DNA of 64,000 nucleotides, taken from the NCBI RefSeq assembly GCF_003058085.1, contig NZ_QBUD01000009.1, positions 62,001-126,000 of the forward strand, given 5' to 3'. This DNA comes from Yoonia sediminilitoris (GTDB lineage Bacteria; Pseudomonadota; Alphaproteobacteria; Rhodobacterales; Rhodobacteraceae). The notes below the pieces were generated by a model that ran no database searches, was not told the origin of the DNA, and saw only the letters and a program-made list of their open reading frames with translations. The translations under genes and the position numbers were made by a program. Shown piece by piece: positions 17,241 through 30,202 of this stretch (position 1 is its first letter; each line of letters starts with the position of its first letter).

Positions 17241-17558
17241 TTAATGCGCATCCGAGCCGAGCAGAAACATCCCGACAACTAGAAGTATCAAACCTGCAAC
17301 GCCGGCTGTGCTAAGGTTTTGGTTGAATGCCATCACGCCGACCAACACCGTTCCGACAGAGCCGATACCGGTCCAGATCGGATAGGCGATGCCGAGCGGC
17401 AGTCGGGTCATCGCAGCGTATAGAGCAACGAGGCTCGTGATCATCGCGATAAGCGTCAGAGCGCCAAGTGACCAAGAGAAACCAATGCCGAGCTTCTTGA
17501 GCCCCGTCGCCCAAACGACTTCCAGTGCACCTGCGATGATAAGAAAAATCCAAGCCAT
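17241..17558 (-). CDS. SMR-family exporter, guanidinium (Gdx/SugE) subtype
   Basis: A 105-aa inner-membrane protein of the small multidrug resistance family, acting as an antiparallel dimer that exchanges protons for cation. Four membrane helices fill the sequence. The essential Glu is Glu13 in AGALEVVWATGLK, and the surrounding EVVWATGLK pattern with Trp and Lys, plus YPIWTGIGSVGT in helix 3, matches the Gdx (SugE) branch that exports guanidinium rather than the EmrE branch. The start at 17558 has GGAGG 5 bases upstream; a frame four codons longer starts inside that site. A guanidine-II riboswitch candidate directly precedes it. Confidence 0.92.
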   Translation of the reverse strand: MAWIFLIIAGALEVVWATGLKKLGIGFSWSLGALTLIAMITSLVALYAAMTRLPLGIAYPIWTGIGSVGTVLVGVMAFNQNLSTAGVAGLILLVVGMFLLGSDAH

Positions 17559-17563
17559 TCTGA

Positions 17564-17621
17564 CCTCCATTTTTCGCAGGTCGTCCTGACTGATGCCCTG
17601 TCGTGGCCGGGACGTCCCGGC
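17564..17621 (-). promoter_or_regulatory. Guanidine-II (mini-ykkC) riboswitch candidate
   Basis: Read on the minus strand, a first hairpin GCCGGG-ACGT-CCCGGC (17621-17606) is followed by a 17-base linker and a second hairpin CAGG-ACGA-CCTG (17588-17577). The GGAGG ribosome-binding site lies 8 bases beyond (17568-17564). Guanidine-II riboswitches are defined by two hairpins with ACGR loops, 7-40 bases apart, next to the ribosome-binding site of SMR genes. Loop 2 fits exactly; loop 1 deviates at its fourth base (T for R). The gene it precedes is a Gdx-type exporter, which is independent support. Confidence 0.8.
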
Positions 17622-17702
17622 AGGCTAAGAACTACCGGATAAACGCGGGAGCACGAATTGTCAATTTTTCAGCCGGCAACCAGAGTGTGTTAAAGCGGAC
17701 AT

Positions 17703-18560
17703 TCAGTCGTTGAGTTTCAAGGTCCGCTCCGTCCCGCATTGCGGACCTCCGGGTTCAGGCAGAACCGCTGAATTCAACCGACATAATCGGTACATCGGCG
17801 CCAAAGAGGTCTTTGTTCCGGGCCTCATCCAGGCAGCCCTGATCGACAAAACCGGGCAATAGTTCGTTCCAGATGACCCACTGGTAACGCATCCGCATGA
17901 AGCGGCGCACCTCTTCAAAGACCACGTGGCGGAAAATACCAGATCAGAAAGGCATTTGCCCATCAGGATACTGTGCACCGCAATCATGTTCGCCCGATTC
18001 TGGCTGACAACGTCATTTTCGTCATGGCGCGGGTCTCCGACCAAGGCAGCGCCATTCGTCGTGCGGGCCAGATCAAACGGATTCTGGCCGTTGCCGTAGA
18101 CAAGGGAATTCGCAACATCACCCGAACCGTATAGCTGAGGTGTTGCCTCGGGTCCGCCGCCATAAACACAATCAAGATCAAGGGACGGGGAGCGCACGTG
18201 GCGGATGGTTGCCGGCTCAATCGGTGTGCCCAACGCACTTGTCACATCAAGCGTGATGTCGTGATCGACAAATTGGCCAAAGAAGGTCATTCCGGCCGCT
18301 GCATCGCGCTGCTGGTCGGTTTCCCTGCCCATGCCAAGTGCAATTTCTTCGGGCACGTCGATCAGTTGCTGATGCGACAGGTTCTTGATCTGGACAGGGT
18401 TGGGCAGCCATTTGAGCCGCTCGAAGGTTTTAGGGAGCAGGATTTTCGGCACAGGTTCTGTTGCGCAGTGGGCTTTCATAAACAAATCAAGATGTGACAT
18501 GCCATGAGGGAGACGCGAGAAAATAGTCCGCCGATTTGGGTTTGAAATAGGGGCCGTCAA
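17703..18560 (-). pseudogene. Animal-type heme peroxidase, frameshifted and truncated
   Basis: The first frame covers the peroxidase N-terminal part: MTFFGQFVDHDITLD with the distal His, DLDCVYGGGP, then GDPRHDENDVVSQNRANM. After about 17960 this frame loses similarity, and another frame continues the family sequence (HVVFEEVRRFMRMRYQWV, then WNELLPGFVDQG and DVPIMSVEF) until a stop at 17755. So at least one indel and probably a small deletion lie between about 17935 and 17960. The proximal-His half of the family is missing altogether. Intact relatives are 500 aa or more. It is non-functional, on the same strand as the SMR unit. Confidence 0.88.
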
Positions 18561-18666
18561 AAAGTGGGCTTATGGTGTGATGGCGCGGAATTTGGGCAAG
18601 TCAGGTTTCCCTCACCTTCGTTTTGACCATTGCGGGCATCGCACAGCGATGTTAGATGACGCGTAG

Positions 18667-18738
18667 GTACTCGTAGCTTGGCTGGATAGAGTTCTGCTGT
18701 CCGAAGGCTGATGTGAAGGGTTCATTTCGTGACGAGGC
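18667..18738 (+). pseudogene. Decayed tRNA copy, similar to the adjacent tRNA-Arg(CCG)
   Basis: The stretch keeps tRNA-like blocks in order: a D-arm block TAGCTTGGCTGGATAGAGT, an anticodon region TCCGAAGGC, and a degenerate T-arm (GGGTTCATTTCG). The same blocks, almost unchanged, occur in the functional tRNA-Arg at 18833. An acceptor remnant CTCGT/ACGAG can still pair, but the T-stem and anticodon stem no longer do. It lies 95 bases upstream of, and in the same orientation as, the intact gene. Confidence 0.65.
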
Positions 18739-18832
18739 GTTGGAATGGACGTCTTGGATCAGTGGTTTGCGGGGCTGCCGATCTTTGCTTTAATCCCGCG
18801 GAAAATTGAAGTAAGCACTGCTTAAGCAGTTT

Positions 18833-18909
18833 GCACCCATAGCTCAGCTGGATAGAGTGTCGCCCTCCGAAGGCGAAGGTCGTAGGTTCGAATCCTACTG
18901 GGTGCGCCA
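18833..18909 (+). tRNA. tRNA-Arg (anticodon CCG)
   Basis: A 77-base cloverleaf. Acceptor stem is GCACCCA/TGGGTGC, D-arm AGCTCAGCTGGATAGAGT, anticodon stem TCGCC/GGCGA with loop CTCCGAA (anticodon CCG, reads CGG), T-arm GTAGG-TTCGAAT-CCTAC, discriminator G and encoded CCA. Confidence 0.97.
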
Positions 18910-19492
18910 TTTCACTTTCAGCAGTTGAAATTTTCTCCAACAGCCTGAAAGGGAGAGAAAAAGTCGGGTTTCGAACTTCCTGATTTTGACTGTTTCGAAC
19001 AGCCTGCGAAAACACCTGTCGAAGCACCGTTTTACGCCAATCCGTCCGACCATATTCCCATATATTCCAAGGACGTGATGGAAAGTGCAGCGCGAGTTCG
19101 AACGAAGCCTCCAAAGTGAGTTCGAACATTCCCCAACAGAGCGCGCCAGAGTCTTGGCGTGAACCACTGAATCTCGTCGAGATCAATGAGGTTCAAGAAT
19201 AAGACACTCCCATTTCCTCTCACTCACAGCTGGTTTGAATCGGTTTTTTGTTTGGGGACGAGCCGCCTTGAATTGTAACTGTCCACACTGAATTTGAACA
19301 TTGCGAGAAATTGGAGGCCGGTGACAAAATCGGGCGAGACCTGAACTTCGCTGGAAATTGTCTATTATTTTGCTGGCGTGCAGATAAATTGAATGCCCAA
19401 GGAGCGGATTTAGGCATGCTCATCACAATAATCTTAATGATTTATTAAAGAACTGATGGTGATGATGAGCGCCTGAATTTGCGAGGAAAGAC
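18910..19492. other. Gene-free stretch after tRNA-Arg
   Basis: No credible coding frame is seen. It contains several TTCGAA-centred words, including the 10-base direct repeat GAGTTCGAAC at 19094-19103 and 19118-19127. The last 100 bases are AT-rich and probably hold the promoter of the GGDEF/EAL gene. No integrase or att-type repeat of the tRNA 3' end could be recognised. Confidence 0.5.
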
Positions 19493-22045
19493 ATGCGCCG
19501 AGCGAACTGGCCGAGCACAACGGCGATGATCATAGCTGCATTGCTGGTGTTTGCGACGGCATTCTTGAACAAGATCGTGCGGCAGACTCAGGAAGACCAT
19601 ACGATATCGATCGTTCAAACCTTTGCTGACGAGTTCGCTGCGAGATTGGAAGAGAAACTTCTTACACGCGTCGCCATGGTCGATTTGCTGCGGCGGGGAT
19701 GGGAAGATGGTAGAATCGACACGGCTTCCGACTTCGGTGAAGGGGCCGCAGCAATTCAAAGCCAGTTCCCTGATATTCAGGCGATCAATTGGGTCAATTC
19801 TGATGGCGTAATAATCCAGGTAAACCCGCTCGAGGGCAACGAGGCCGCGCTTGGCCTGAACCTGCGTGACCTTGATGAGCCTGCCTCCACCCTGGAGTCT
19901 TCGACCCGAATGAATTCATTTCGCCTTACCCGACCGATTATGCTGGCACAGGGTGGGCGGGGCCTTGCCGGATATGCCCCAGTCTTTAGAAATGGTAACC
20001 TGCTTGGGCACATCAATCTGGTTTTCCGAACTGATCTGCTGATCCGCTTGGTTATGGGAAGTGCGATTGAGGCGTCCTATGCAATCACTCTCGTTGACGA
20101 CGGGGGGGTGGTCTACGGGAATACGGAGCAAAGTTCCGGCACAAAATACGCGTCGGAGCGGAGTGTTGAAGCCGGTGGTCGCAGCTGGATCATAACTGTC
20201 ACTCCGCGGGATGCGCTGATTGATGAAGCTCGGTCATTTATTGACGAGGCGCTTCTTGCCACTGGTCTAATTCTCGCCCTTGTTATTGCAGTCACCATCA
20301 ATGAATGGGAACGCAACAAGCGAAAACTCAAAGAACGCGAAGACCGCTTTGCGCTTGCAATCGAAGGGACGTCGGACGGACTCTACGACATTAATGTGGA
20401 AACATTGGATACCTATCTTTCGCCGCGGTGGTATCAGATGCTGGGGTACAAGCCAGATGAAATGCCCGCAAGCTATGAGACGTTTCGCACTCTCCTGCAC
20501 CCACAAGATGCCGCGACACTGCCCTTAATTCCCGAGATCATCCAGACAGACAGAGAGTTACTGGAAGGGGAATTCCGTATGCGACATAAGAACGGCACGT
20601 GGGTCGATATTTTGTCCCGCAGTCGGCTAGTCAGAGAGGGCGGAAGGCCAACACGCATCGTTGGCACGCATGTTGATTTGACAGAGTTGAGGGCAGAGCA
20701 ACGAAAGCTGCGCCGCGCTGCTGTCACTGATGATCTCACTGGTTTGCGTAACCGGCGCGAACTGGAGGAATTGTTGCAAGAAGAGCAGGAAATCTCCACC
20801 TCAAATGAACGCATTTGCCTCATGCGGATCGACCTAGATCGGTTCAAGTCGATAAATGACAGGGACGGTCATGATGCGGGTGATATCGTGCTTTGTGCGG
20901 TCGCTGACCGCCTGCGAGAGAGCACCTTTGGGTTTCAGACCATAGCCCGCATGGGAGGCGACGAATTTCTGGTTGGATGGCGGACCAGGGCACATGACGA
21001 TCACATCGTACAAGTCGCACGGTCTCTTGTTGCGGCGATTGAGGCGCCTGTAATTTACGCAAATAAAGACCTTCGGGTGGGGGCCAGCGTGGGAATTGCC
21101 TTCATAGAGGGAACGGGAAGAGCGTCCGTCGGGGAAGCTATCGTGAACGCCGATATCGCCCTCAAGGCAGCAAAAAAAACGGGCCGCGGTCGACACGCCT
21201 TCTTCCAACAGTCCATGCGGGACGCGGCACTCAAAGATGCGGCTCTGGCACTGGATATCCGGGACGGGCTGGAGCGAGGAGAGTTCGAGCCTTACTTCCA
21301 GCCACAGATCGACATTAAGAGCAACCGGATCGTCGGCTTCGAAGCTCTTCTGCGCTGGAATCATCAGGAGTTGGGGGTTTTGAGTGCAGCCCAATTTGTC
21401 CCGGCTGCCGAGAATGCGCATCTCATCGAAGAGATCGACGATCGGATGTTTAGGGAAATATGCCTTGCAACCAAGGCAATTGATGAACTTGGCCTTCCTC
21501 ACGCAACGGTCAGCATCAATATTTCAACGGCCCGTTTGATGAACTCCGAATTGGTAGATCGCCTGTTATGGGAAGTTGATAGGATCACCGTCAATCCGGC
21601 GCGCATTTGCATCGAATTATTGGAATCGACGCTTTTGAATGAACGAATGGAAACTGCTGTTAACAATATCTACGGCCTCGCGCGGGCCGGTTTCAGGATC
21701 GAGTTGGATGACTTTGGTACTGGTCACGCAGCGATTTCAAGTCTTTGCAACTTCCCTGTATCACGGATCAAGATTGACCGGACTTTCGTAGCCGGCATCC
21801 ATAGCGACCCAAGTCTGCCAGCCATCACGGAGACGCTGATTGACCTTGGCAACAACCTTGGCATTACAGTGCTTGTCGAAGGTGTCGAGAGCGAGGCGGA
21901 ACGTGCGTTTTTTGAAAAAACAAAATGCGACGAAATCCAGGGCTTTCTTGTAGGGCGCCCAATGCCGCTCAATCAGATTCCCGCATGGGTCAGAAAATGG
22001 ATCGCAGCCCATCCTCCGGTAGGCTTTACTCAAATTCGAGCCTAG
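19493..22045 (+). CDS. Membrane-bound PAS-GGDEF-EAL protein with extracellular CHASE-like sensor
   Basis: An 850-aa cyclic-di-GMP turnover protein. Membrane segments at about 10-26 and 255-272 bracket a periplasmic CHASE-type sensor region. A PAS domain follows (about 285-400). The GGDEF domain has an intact RMGGDEF motif near residue 487; no RxxD inhibitory site is seen at the expected position before it. The EAL domain keeps GFEALLRW (near 615), the metal-binding DDFGTGH, KIDRTF and VEGVE, so phosphodiesterase activity is likely; the cyclase may be active too. The ATG follows GCGAGGAAAGAC. It stands alone downstream of tRNA-Arg, and the input signal is unknown. Confidence 0.95.
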   Translation: MRRANWPSTTAMIIAALLVFATAFLNKIVRQTQEDHTISIVQTFADEFAARLEEKLLTRVAMVDLLRRGWEDGRIDTASDFGEGAAAIQSQFPDIQAINWVNSDGVIIQVNPLEGNEAALGLNLRDLDEPASTLESSTRMNSFRLTRPIMLAQGGRGLAGYAPVFRNGNLLGHINLVFRTDLLIRLVMGSAIEASYAITLVDDGGVVYGNTEQSSGTKYASERSVEAGGRSWIITVTPRDALIDEARSFIDEALLATGLILALVIAVTINEWERNKRKLKEREDRFALAIEGTSDGLYDINVETLDTYLSPRWYQMLGYKPDEMPASYETFRTLLHPQDAATLPLIPEIIQTDRELLEGEFRMRHKNGTWVDILSRSRLVREGGRPTRIVGTHVDLTELRAEQRKLRRAAVTDDLTGLRNRRELEELLQEEQEISTSNERICLMRIDLDRFKSINDRDGHDAGDIVLCAVADRLRESTFGFQTIARMGGDEFLVGWRTRAHDDHIVQVARSLVAAIEAPVIYANKDLRVGASVGIAFIEGTGRASVGEAIVNADIALKAAKKTGRGRHAFFQQSMRDAALKDAALALDIRDGLERGEFEPYFQPQIDIKSNRIVGFEALLRWNHQELGVLSAAQFVPAAENAHLIEEIDDRMFREICLATKAIDELGLPHATVSINISTARLMNSELVDRLLWEVDRITVNPARICIELLESTLLNERMETAVNNIYGLARAGFRIELDDFGTGHAAISSLCNFPVSRIKIDRTFVAGIHSDPSLPAITETLIDLGNNLGITVLVEGVESEAERAFFEKTKCDEIQGFLVGRPMPLNQIPAWVRKWIAAHPPVGFTQIRA

Positions 22046-22625
22046 GGTCAGGACCCATTAATCTTGCGACTGCCTGTTGGCTCGGTTCATATCGGAACAT
22101 ATTGTTTGCTGCGCATGATCGCTCGGTATGGCCATTGCAGAAGGCACTTTTATAGTGCGGCTGTCTTGCCCCTCTCTTACCTGTAACGGCGCAGTTTTGT
22201 ATGCCGAATCCAGAGCCTCTCGAAAGCCGCGATGCTTGCGATAGATGCAAAGATTTGCATGGTAATACTGCATGAATTCAACGGCATTGGCGACCTCTTG
22301 CCGCGCAACATAGTCAGCGCAGCAGCAATGGCGCTCATCATGTTCGCGCAAGGCAAACCCGGCGCAGTTCAGGCATTGGCTGTTCCTGAATCTGCTCCTA
22401 GCGGAAAGCATTGGCGGAATCCGACCAAGAATTCCCACAGGCGGTTTGGCTGCTAAAAAACTTTTCCGGATCGTGCCATTGCGGTCGCGCCGCGTCCAAC
22501 GTCCAGAGCTCGGACCGCGGAGCAAGAGTGCAGTGCGCACATCTTTGCTGCCCCCGCGCCTGATCTATGTCAAATCATGCCTGAAATCGGGCGGTAGTCT
22601 CTGAGAAGTCAAAGAGGAGGCTGGG
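22046..22625. other. Gene-poor stretch, possibly decayed sequence
   Basis: No confident gene. One minus-strand frame (22058-22540, 160 codons) is open, but it is Cys/His/Arg-rich in its first half and has no ribosome-binding site. Its middle part (AVEFMQYYHANLCIY) looks more protein-like than the rest, so a remnant of an older gene cannot be excluded. No terminal inverted repeats were seen. Confidence 0.45.
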
Positions 22626-23048
22626 ATGAGCGCATTGGGATTAAAAATCATCGACACCGCAGTGCATGATGCGAATGCCTGGATCAACGAGGTTGATGCG
22701 CGCACAGATTGGGACGACAAGCGGAGGTCATACAGGCTGCTGCGGCAGGTCTTGCATGTCATTCGCGATCACCTGAATGTCGACGAAGCCGCGCAGCTTG
22801 GTGCGCAATTGCCGACGCTGATCCGTGGGATCTATTATGAGGGGTGGAATCCCTCAAGCACGCCGGTCGTGGAGCGAACGACCGCAGGCTTTGTCGACCG
22901 CGTGCAGGCGGGGTTTGACAATGATCCGATGGGGGATGCCGACCATGCCATTGCCGCAGTGATTGACGTGCTTGATGCGCATGTTTCGCGGGGGGAAATG
23001 GACGACGTAAAGTCAACTTTCACAAATAAAATCAGGCGCTTGTTCTAA
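22626..23048 (+). CDS. DUF2267 domain protein
   Basis: A 140-aa soluble helical protein. Residues DWDDKRRSYRLLRQVLHVIRD and LGAQLPTLIRGIYYEGW are the hallmark of DUF2267, a family of unknown function often found near stress-response genes in bacteria. The ATG at 22626 follows AAAGAGGAGGCTGGG, a strong ribosome-binding site. It is flanked by two non-coding stretches (22046-22625 and 23049-23267), so it appears monocistronic. No catalytic motif is visible. Confidence 0.87.
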   Translation: MSALGLKIIDTAVHDANAWINEVDARTDWDDKRRSYRLLRQVLHVIRDHLNVDEAAQLGAQLPTLIRGIYYEGWNPSSTPVVERTTAGFVDRVQAGFDNDPMGDADHAIAAVIDVLDAHVSRGEMDDVKSTFTNKIRRLF

Positions 23049-23267
23049 AGCCTTTTGCCTTTAACATGGCGCATCAGATAAGGGCGAAACGCCGGCGACA
23101 TACGTAACTTGCAATGCGTTTCCCGAAAAGCTGTAGCAAGGACATAGGACGTTGGCTGTGCGCTTCGGCCTCCGGTCAGCAAGTGGCCTGCGACTGGACA
23201 CCGACCGAAGCGCCTTCCTAAGCTTCATCAACCCCAAAATTGCCAACCCGAAGGCACGCAGCAATGC

Positions 23268-24407
23268 CTATGCCCCGCGCCAGATCCAGCCGCCCCCAAG
23301 CACCCGCGTGCTATCGGGGTCATAGAACACGCAGGCCTGTCCCGGCGATACACCTTGCTCTGCGTTGACCAGTTCGACTTCTGCCTCGGTGGCTGAAATC
23401 GGCCGCAGGATCGCGTCAGTTGGGGGGCGGGTCGACCTGACCCGCACGGCGATTTCGCGTTCCCCCTTATCCATCAGATTGCCATCGCCGATCCAGTTGA
23501 TTTCGCGCAAGGGGACACGTCGGGTTGCCAACATTTCACGCGGGCCCACAATGACCTGGCGCGCGTCCACATCGAGGCGCACCACATAAAGCGGATCAGC
23601 AAGGCCACCAATACCAAGCCCGCGTCGCTGGCCGATGGTGTAATGAATCACCCCATTGTGCGCGCCCAGAACAGTGCCATTGACGTCAACGATATCCCCC
23701 GGTTCTGCCGCACCCGGGCGCAGTTTTTCGATAACGGCGGCATAGTCACCATTGGGCACAAAGCAGATATCCTGACTGTCCGGCTTGTCCGCAACACTGA
23801 GCCCATATTTGGCGGCCAGCGCACGGGTTTCTTCCTTTGATTTCAAGTGGCCTAAGGGAAAGCGCAGATAATCAAGCTGTTCCTGTGTGGTCGAGAACAG
23901 GAAATAGCTTTGGTCCTTGCTGGCGTCGGCGGCGGCATGCAGTTCGGCCCGCTGCGGGCCCATCATGCGCTGGATATAGTGCCCCGTCGCCATGCAGTCA
24001 GCATCAAGATCCTTGGCCGTTTGCAGCAGGTCCTTGAATTTCACCCGCTCGTTGCAGCGGATGCAAGGTACAGGTGTTGCACCCGCCAGATAACTGTCCG
24101 CAAATTCATCCATGACCGCTTCGCGGAAGGTATTCTCGTAGTCCAGAACATAGTGCGGGAATCCCATTTCCTCGGCCACGCGGCGGGCGTCATGAATGTC
24201 GCGGCCCGCGCAGCATGCACCCTTTTTGGCCAAGGCCGCGCCATGATCATATAACTGCAAGGTAACGCCAACCACATCATAGCCCTCTTCAGCCAGCTGC
24301 GCTGCGACAACAGAGCTGTCGACACCACCCGACATCGCCACGACAACACGGGTTTCGGCGGGTGGCTTTGCAAAGCCGAGCGAATTCAGCGGCGAATCAA
24401 GTGTCAT
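23268..24407 (-). CDS. mnmA: tRNA-specific 2-thiouridylase MnmA
   Basis: A 379-aa cytosolic enzyme that installs the 2-thio group at U34 of tRNA-Lys, -Glu and -Gln using ATP and relayed sulfur. The PP-loop is [10 protein letters not shown] (about 24-33). Catalytic cysteines lie in [10 protein letters not shown] (115/118) and SQDICFV (215). The C-terminal PUA-like barrel follows. Length is normal. Sulfur may come from the desulfurases of the suf region. It is divergent from sciP. Confidence 0.97.
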   Translation of the reverse strand: MTLDSPLNSLGFAKPPAETRVVVAMSGGVDSSVVAAQLAEEGYDVVGVTLQLYDHGAALAKKGACCAGRDIHDARRVAEEMGFPHYVLDYENTFREAVMDEFADSYLAGATPVPCIRCNERVKFKDLLQTAKDLDADCMATGHYIQRMMGPQRAELHAAADASKDQSYFLFSTTQEQLDYLRFPLGHLKSKEETRALAAKYGLSVADKPDSQDICFVPNGDYAAVIEKLRPGAAEPGDIVDVNGTVLGAHNGVIHYTIGQRRGLGIGGLADPLYVVRLDVDARQVIVGPREMLATRRVPLREINWIGDGNLMDKGEREIAVRVRSTRPPTDAILRPISATEAEVELVNAEQGVSPGQACVFYDPDSTRVLGGGWIWRGA

Positions 24408-24535
24408 TCCATGTCCAGTGATGAGGGGTTCGCGCGAAATATAGGAAAATCCTACGTATTCTCAAGGGCTGGTTATACGCATCGTTAAACCCTGAAACGC
24501 ATAAGGATTGTGGGAGTTTACGAAAGGGGTGAGTC

Positions 24536-24814
24536 ATGTACTTACGAAAAATTGAAGGGCCGCGGTCGGTGACGCTGCCCGATGGATCAATAATGACCCG
24601 GGCCGATTTGCCGGGCAAGGAAACCCGCAGATGGGTCGCATCGCGCAAAGCTGCTGTGGTCCGGGCGGTTGCGTCCGGCTTGCTCAGCCGCAATGAAGCG
24701 CTGGAAAACTATGGCTTGTCAGAAGAGGAGTTCGCCGAGTGGGAAAACGCTGTGTCCAATCATGGCGAAGCAGCGCTGAAAACGACGGCGCTACAGCGCT
24801 ATAGACAACCCTAG
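24536..24814 (+). CDS. sciP: SciP-type CtrA inhibitor (DUF1153)
   Basis: A 92-aa helix-turn-helix protein. It starts MYLRKIEGPRSVTLPDGS and contains RRWVASRKAAVVRAVASGLL and ALENYGLSEEEFAEWE, the DUF1153 signature. In Caulobacter SciP binds CtrA and blocks its transcription activation without displacing it from DNA. The ATG follows AAAGGGGTGAGTC. The ctrA gene starts 90 bases downstream on the same strand, so regulator and inhibitor sit together, as in other Rhodobacterales. Confidence 0.92.
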   Translation: MYLRKIEGPRSVTLPDGSIMTRADLPGKETRRWVASRKAAVVRAVASGLLSRNEALENYGLSEEEFAEWENAVSNHGEAALKTTALQRYRQP

Positions 24815-24852
24815 GTGGAAATGACATTATTTTAGGGTAAGGTAACGGGTGA

Positions 24853-24876
24853 TTAACCTTTAGCCGTATAGGTTAA
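24853..24876 (+). promoter_or_regulatory. Paired CtrA-like half-sites upstream of ctrA
   Basis: TTAACC and its inverted copy GGTTAA are separated by 12 bases, 29 bases before the ctrA ATG. TTAACC-type words are half-sites of the CtrA recognition sequence, so autoregulation is plausible. The spacing is not the classic TTAA-N7-TTAA. Confidence 0.5.
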
Positions 24877-24904
24877 CGACACATAGAGAGAGCGGAGAAC
24901 TCGG

Positions 24905-25618
24905 ATGCGTGTCTTGCTGGTTGAAGACGACCCTACCACTTCCAAAAGTATCGAACTGATGCTGACCCATGCGAACCTGAACGTCTATGCGACAGATTTG
25001 GGTGAGGAGGGGATCGATCTGGCGAAGTTGTATGATTACGATTTGATCCTGCTGGACATCAATTTACCGGATATGAATGGCCATGAGGTGCTGCGACAGC
25101 TGCGTTTGAGTCGAATTGATACGCCTATATTGATCCTCTCAGGGGACGATGGGACAGAAAGCAAGCTAAAAGGCTTTGGTTTTGGGGCAGATGATTATCT
25201 GACAAAACCCTTCCACCGCGAAGAACTCGTGGCGCGTATCCATGCAATTATCCGTCGGTCGAAAGGGCACGCCCAGTCGATCATCAAAACGGGACGGATT
25301 GCAGTCAATCTTGATGCAAAGACCGTTGATTCGGGCGGGGCGACAATTCACCTGACCGGCAAAGAATACCAAATGTTGGAACTGCTCAGCCTGCGCAAGG
25401 GAACGACGCTGACCAAAGAAATGTTCTTGAACCACCTCTATGGCGGTATGGACGAACCAGAACTAAAGATCATCGACGTGTTCATCTGCAAGCTTCGCAA
25501 GAAGCTGAGTGAAGCGACTGATGGCGAGAATTATATCGAAACGGTCTGGGGCAGAGGCTATGTGCTGCGTGACCCGGAGCCGGCGATCAATGCCGAAAAG
25601 ATGGTTGTGGGCGCCTAA
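24905..25618 (+). CDS. ctrA: Cell-cycle response regulator CtrA
   Basis: A 237-aa OmpR-type response regulator. The receiver domain has the acidic pocket ([12 protein letters not shown]), phospho-acceptor Asp51 in [10 protein letters not shown], Thr/Ser switch in LILSGDD and Lys in [10 protein letters not shown]. The winged-helix output domain follows from about residue 120 and contains [13 protein letters not shown] and [10 protein letters not shown]. In Rhodobacterales CtrA typically controls motility, quorum-linked traits and gene transfer agents rather than being essential for division. It is followed by a strong terminator. Confidence 0.97.
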   Translation: MRVLLVEDDPTTSKSIELMLTHANLNVYATDLGEEGIDLAKLYDYDLILLDINLPDMNGHEVLRQLRLSRIDTPILILSGDDGTESKLKGFGFGADDYLTKPFHREELVARIHAIIRRSKGHAQSIIKTGRIAVNLDAKTVDSGGATIHLTGKEYQMLELLSLRKGTTLTKEMFLNHLYGGMDEPELKIIDVFICKLRKKLSEATDGENYIETVWGRGYVLRDPEPAINAEKMVVGA

Positions 25619-25692
25619 GTTAAACCCACCCAAACACTCACCGACCATGCGCCAATCCGCTCTGGACTGCGGGCATAACGCTGCATAAGAAT

Positions 25693-29977
<4,285 letters not shown>

Positions 29978-30004
29978 CGCGCGCGATCCGAAACGTTCAC
30001 AAAT

Positions 30005-30019
30005 GTTCTTAAAAAGTTC
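30005..30019 (+). promoter_or_regulatory. SOS box 1 (GTTC-N7-GTTC), LexA operator candidate
   Basis: GTTC-TTAAAAA-GTTC is an exact match to the alphaproteobacterial LexA consensus GTTC-N7-GTTC. A third GTTC lies 6 bases upstream (29995-29998). The box is 61 bases before the start of the 40-aa membrane protein. Confidence 0.75.
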
Positions 30020-30058
30020 TTTACACACAGTTAATGATATGAGAACAAAGGGGCAACA

Positions 30059-30073
30059 GAACATGAGGAGAAC
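30059..30073 (+). promoter_or_regulatory. SOS box 2 (GAAC-N7-GAAC), overlapping the ribosome-binding site
   Basis: GAAC-ATGAGGA-GAAC is the LexA box read from the other strand. It covers the GAGGAG Shine-Dalgarno of the small gene and ends 6 bases before its ATG. With box 1 it brackets the likely promoter region. Confidence 0.7.
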
Positions 30074-30079
30074 ATCACC

Positions 30080-30202
30080 ATGGCGCAAGAGATCAAAACC
30101 GTATTCACCCGTTCACGTGACACGATTTTAGCTGATGCGCTGGGTGTTGCTGCCCTGATGATTATGTTGTTTGTCGGATTGGCGCTGCCCAGCTTGATCT
30201 GA
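30080..30202 (+). CDS. 40-aa single-span membrane protein under SOS boxes
   Basis: A small protein with a charged N-terminus (MAQEIKTVFTRSRDTILADA) and one hydrophobic segment (about 21-38) ending ALPSLI. GAGGAG lies 9 bases before the ATG. Two exact LexA-type boxes lie in the 75 bases upstream. Caulobacter makes a 29-aa SOS-induced membrane protein, SidA, that blocks division; this gene has the same design (tiny, one span, LexA-boxed) but no recognisable sequence similarity, so a shared role is inference. It follows recG by 102 bases. It is too short for family assignment, but the ribosome-binding site, hydrophobic pattern and operators together support it. Confidence 0.72.
   Translation: MAQEIKTVFTRSRDTILADALGVAALMIMLFVGLALPSLI

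Noticed and set aside
19094..19127. GTTCGAAC words considered as SOS boxes
   Set aside because: Spacing between GTTC units is 20 bases, not 7. No gene starts downstream at the right distance.
18722..19186. A minus-strand 154-codon frame containing MAHPVGFEPTTFAFGG
   Set aside because: It reads through the antisense of tRNA-Arg(CCG); this peptide is a known false product of tRNA antisense translation.
16486..19492. Considered as a tRNA-integrated genomic island
   Set aside because: No integrase, no repeat of the tRNA 3' end and no clear boundary; retained only as an accessory patch.
22058..22540. A minus-strand 160-codon frame
   Set aside because: There is no start signal, the N-terminal half is Cys/Arg/His-rich, and no family is recognised; listed only as a gap note.
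23061..23264. A minus-strand 67-codon frame upstream of DUF2267/mnmA
   Set aside because: No ribosome-binding site and random-looking composition.
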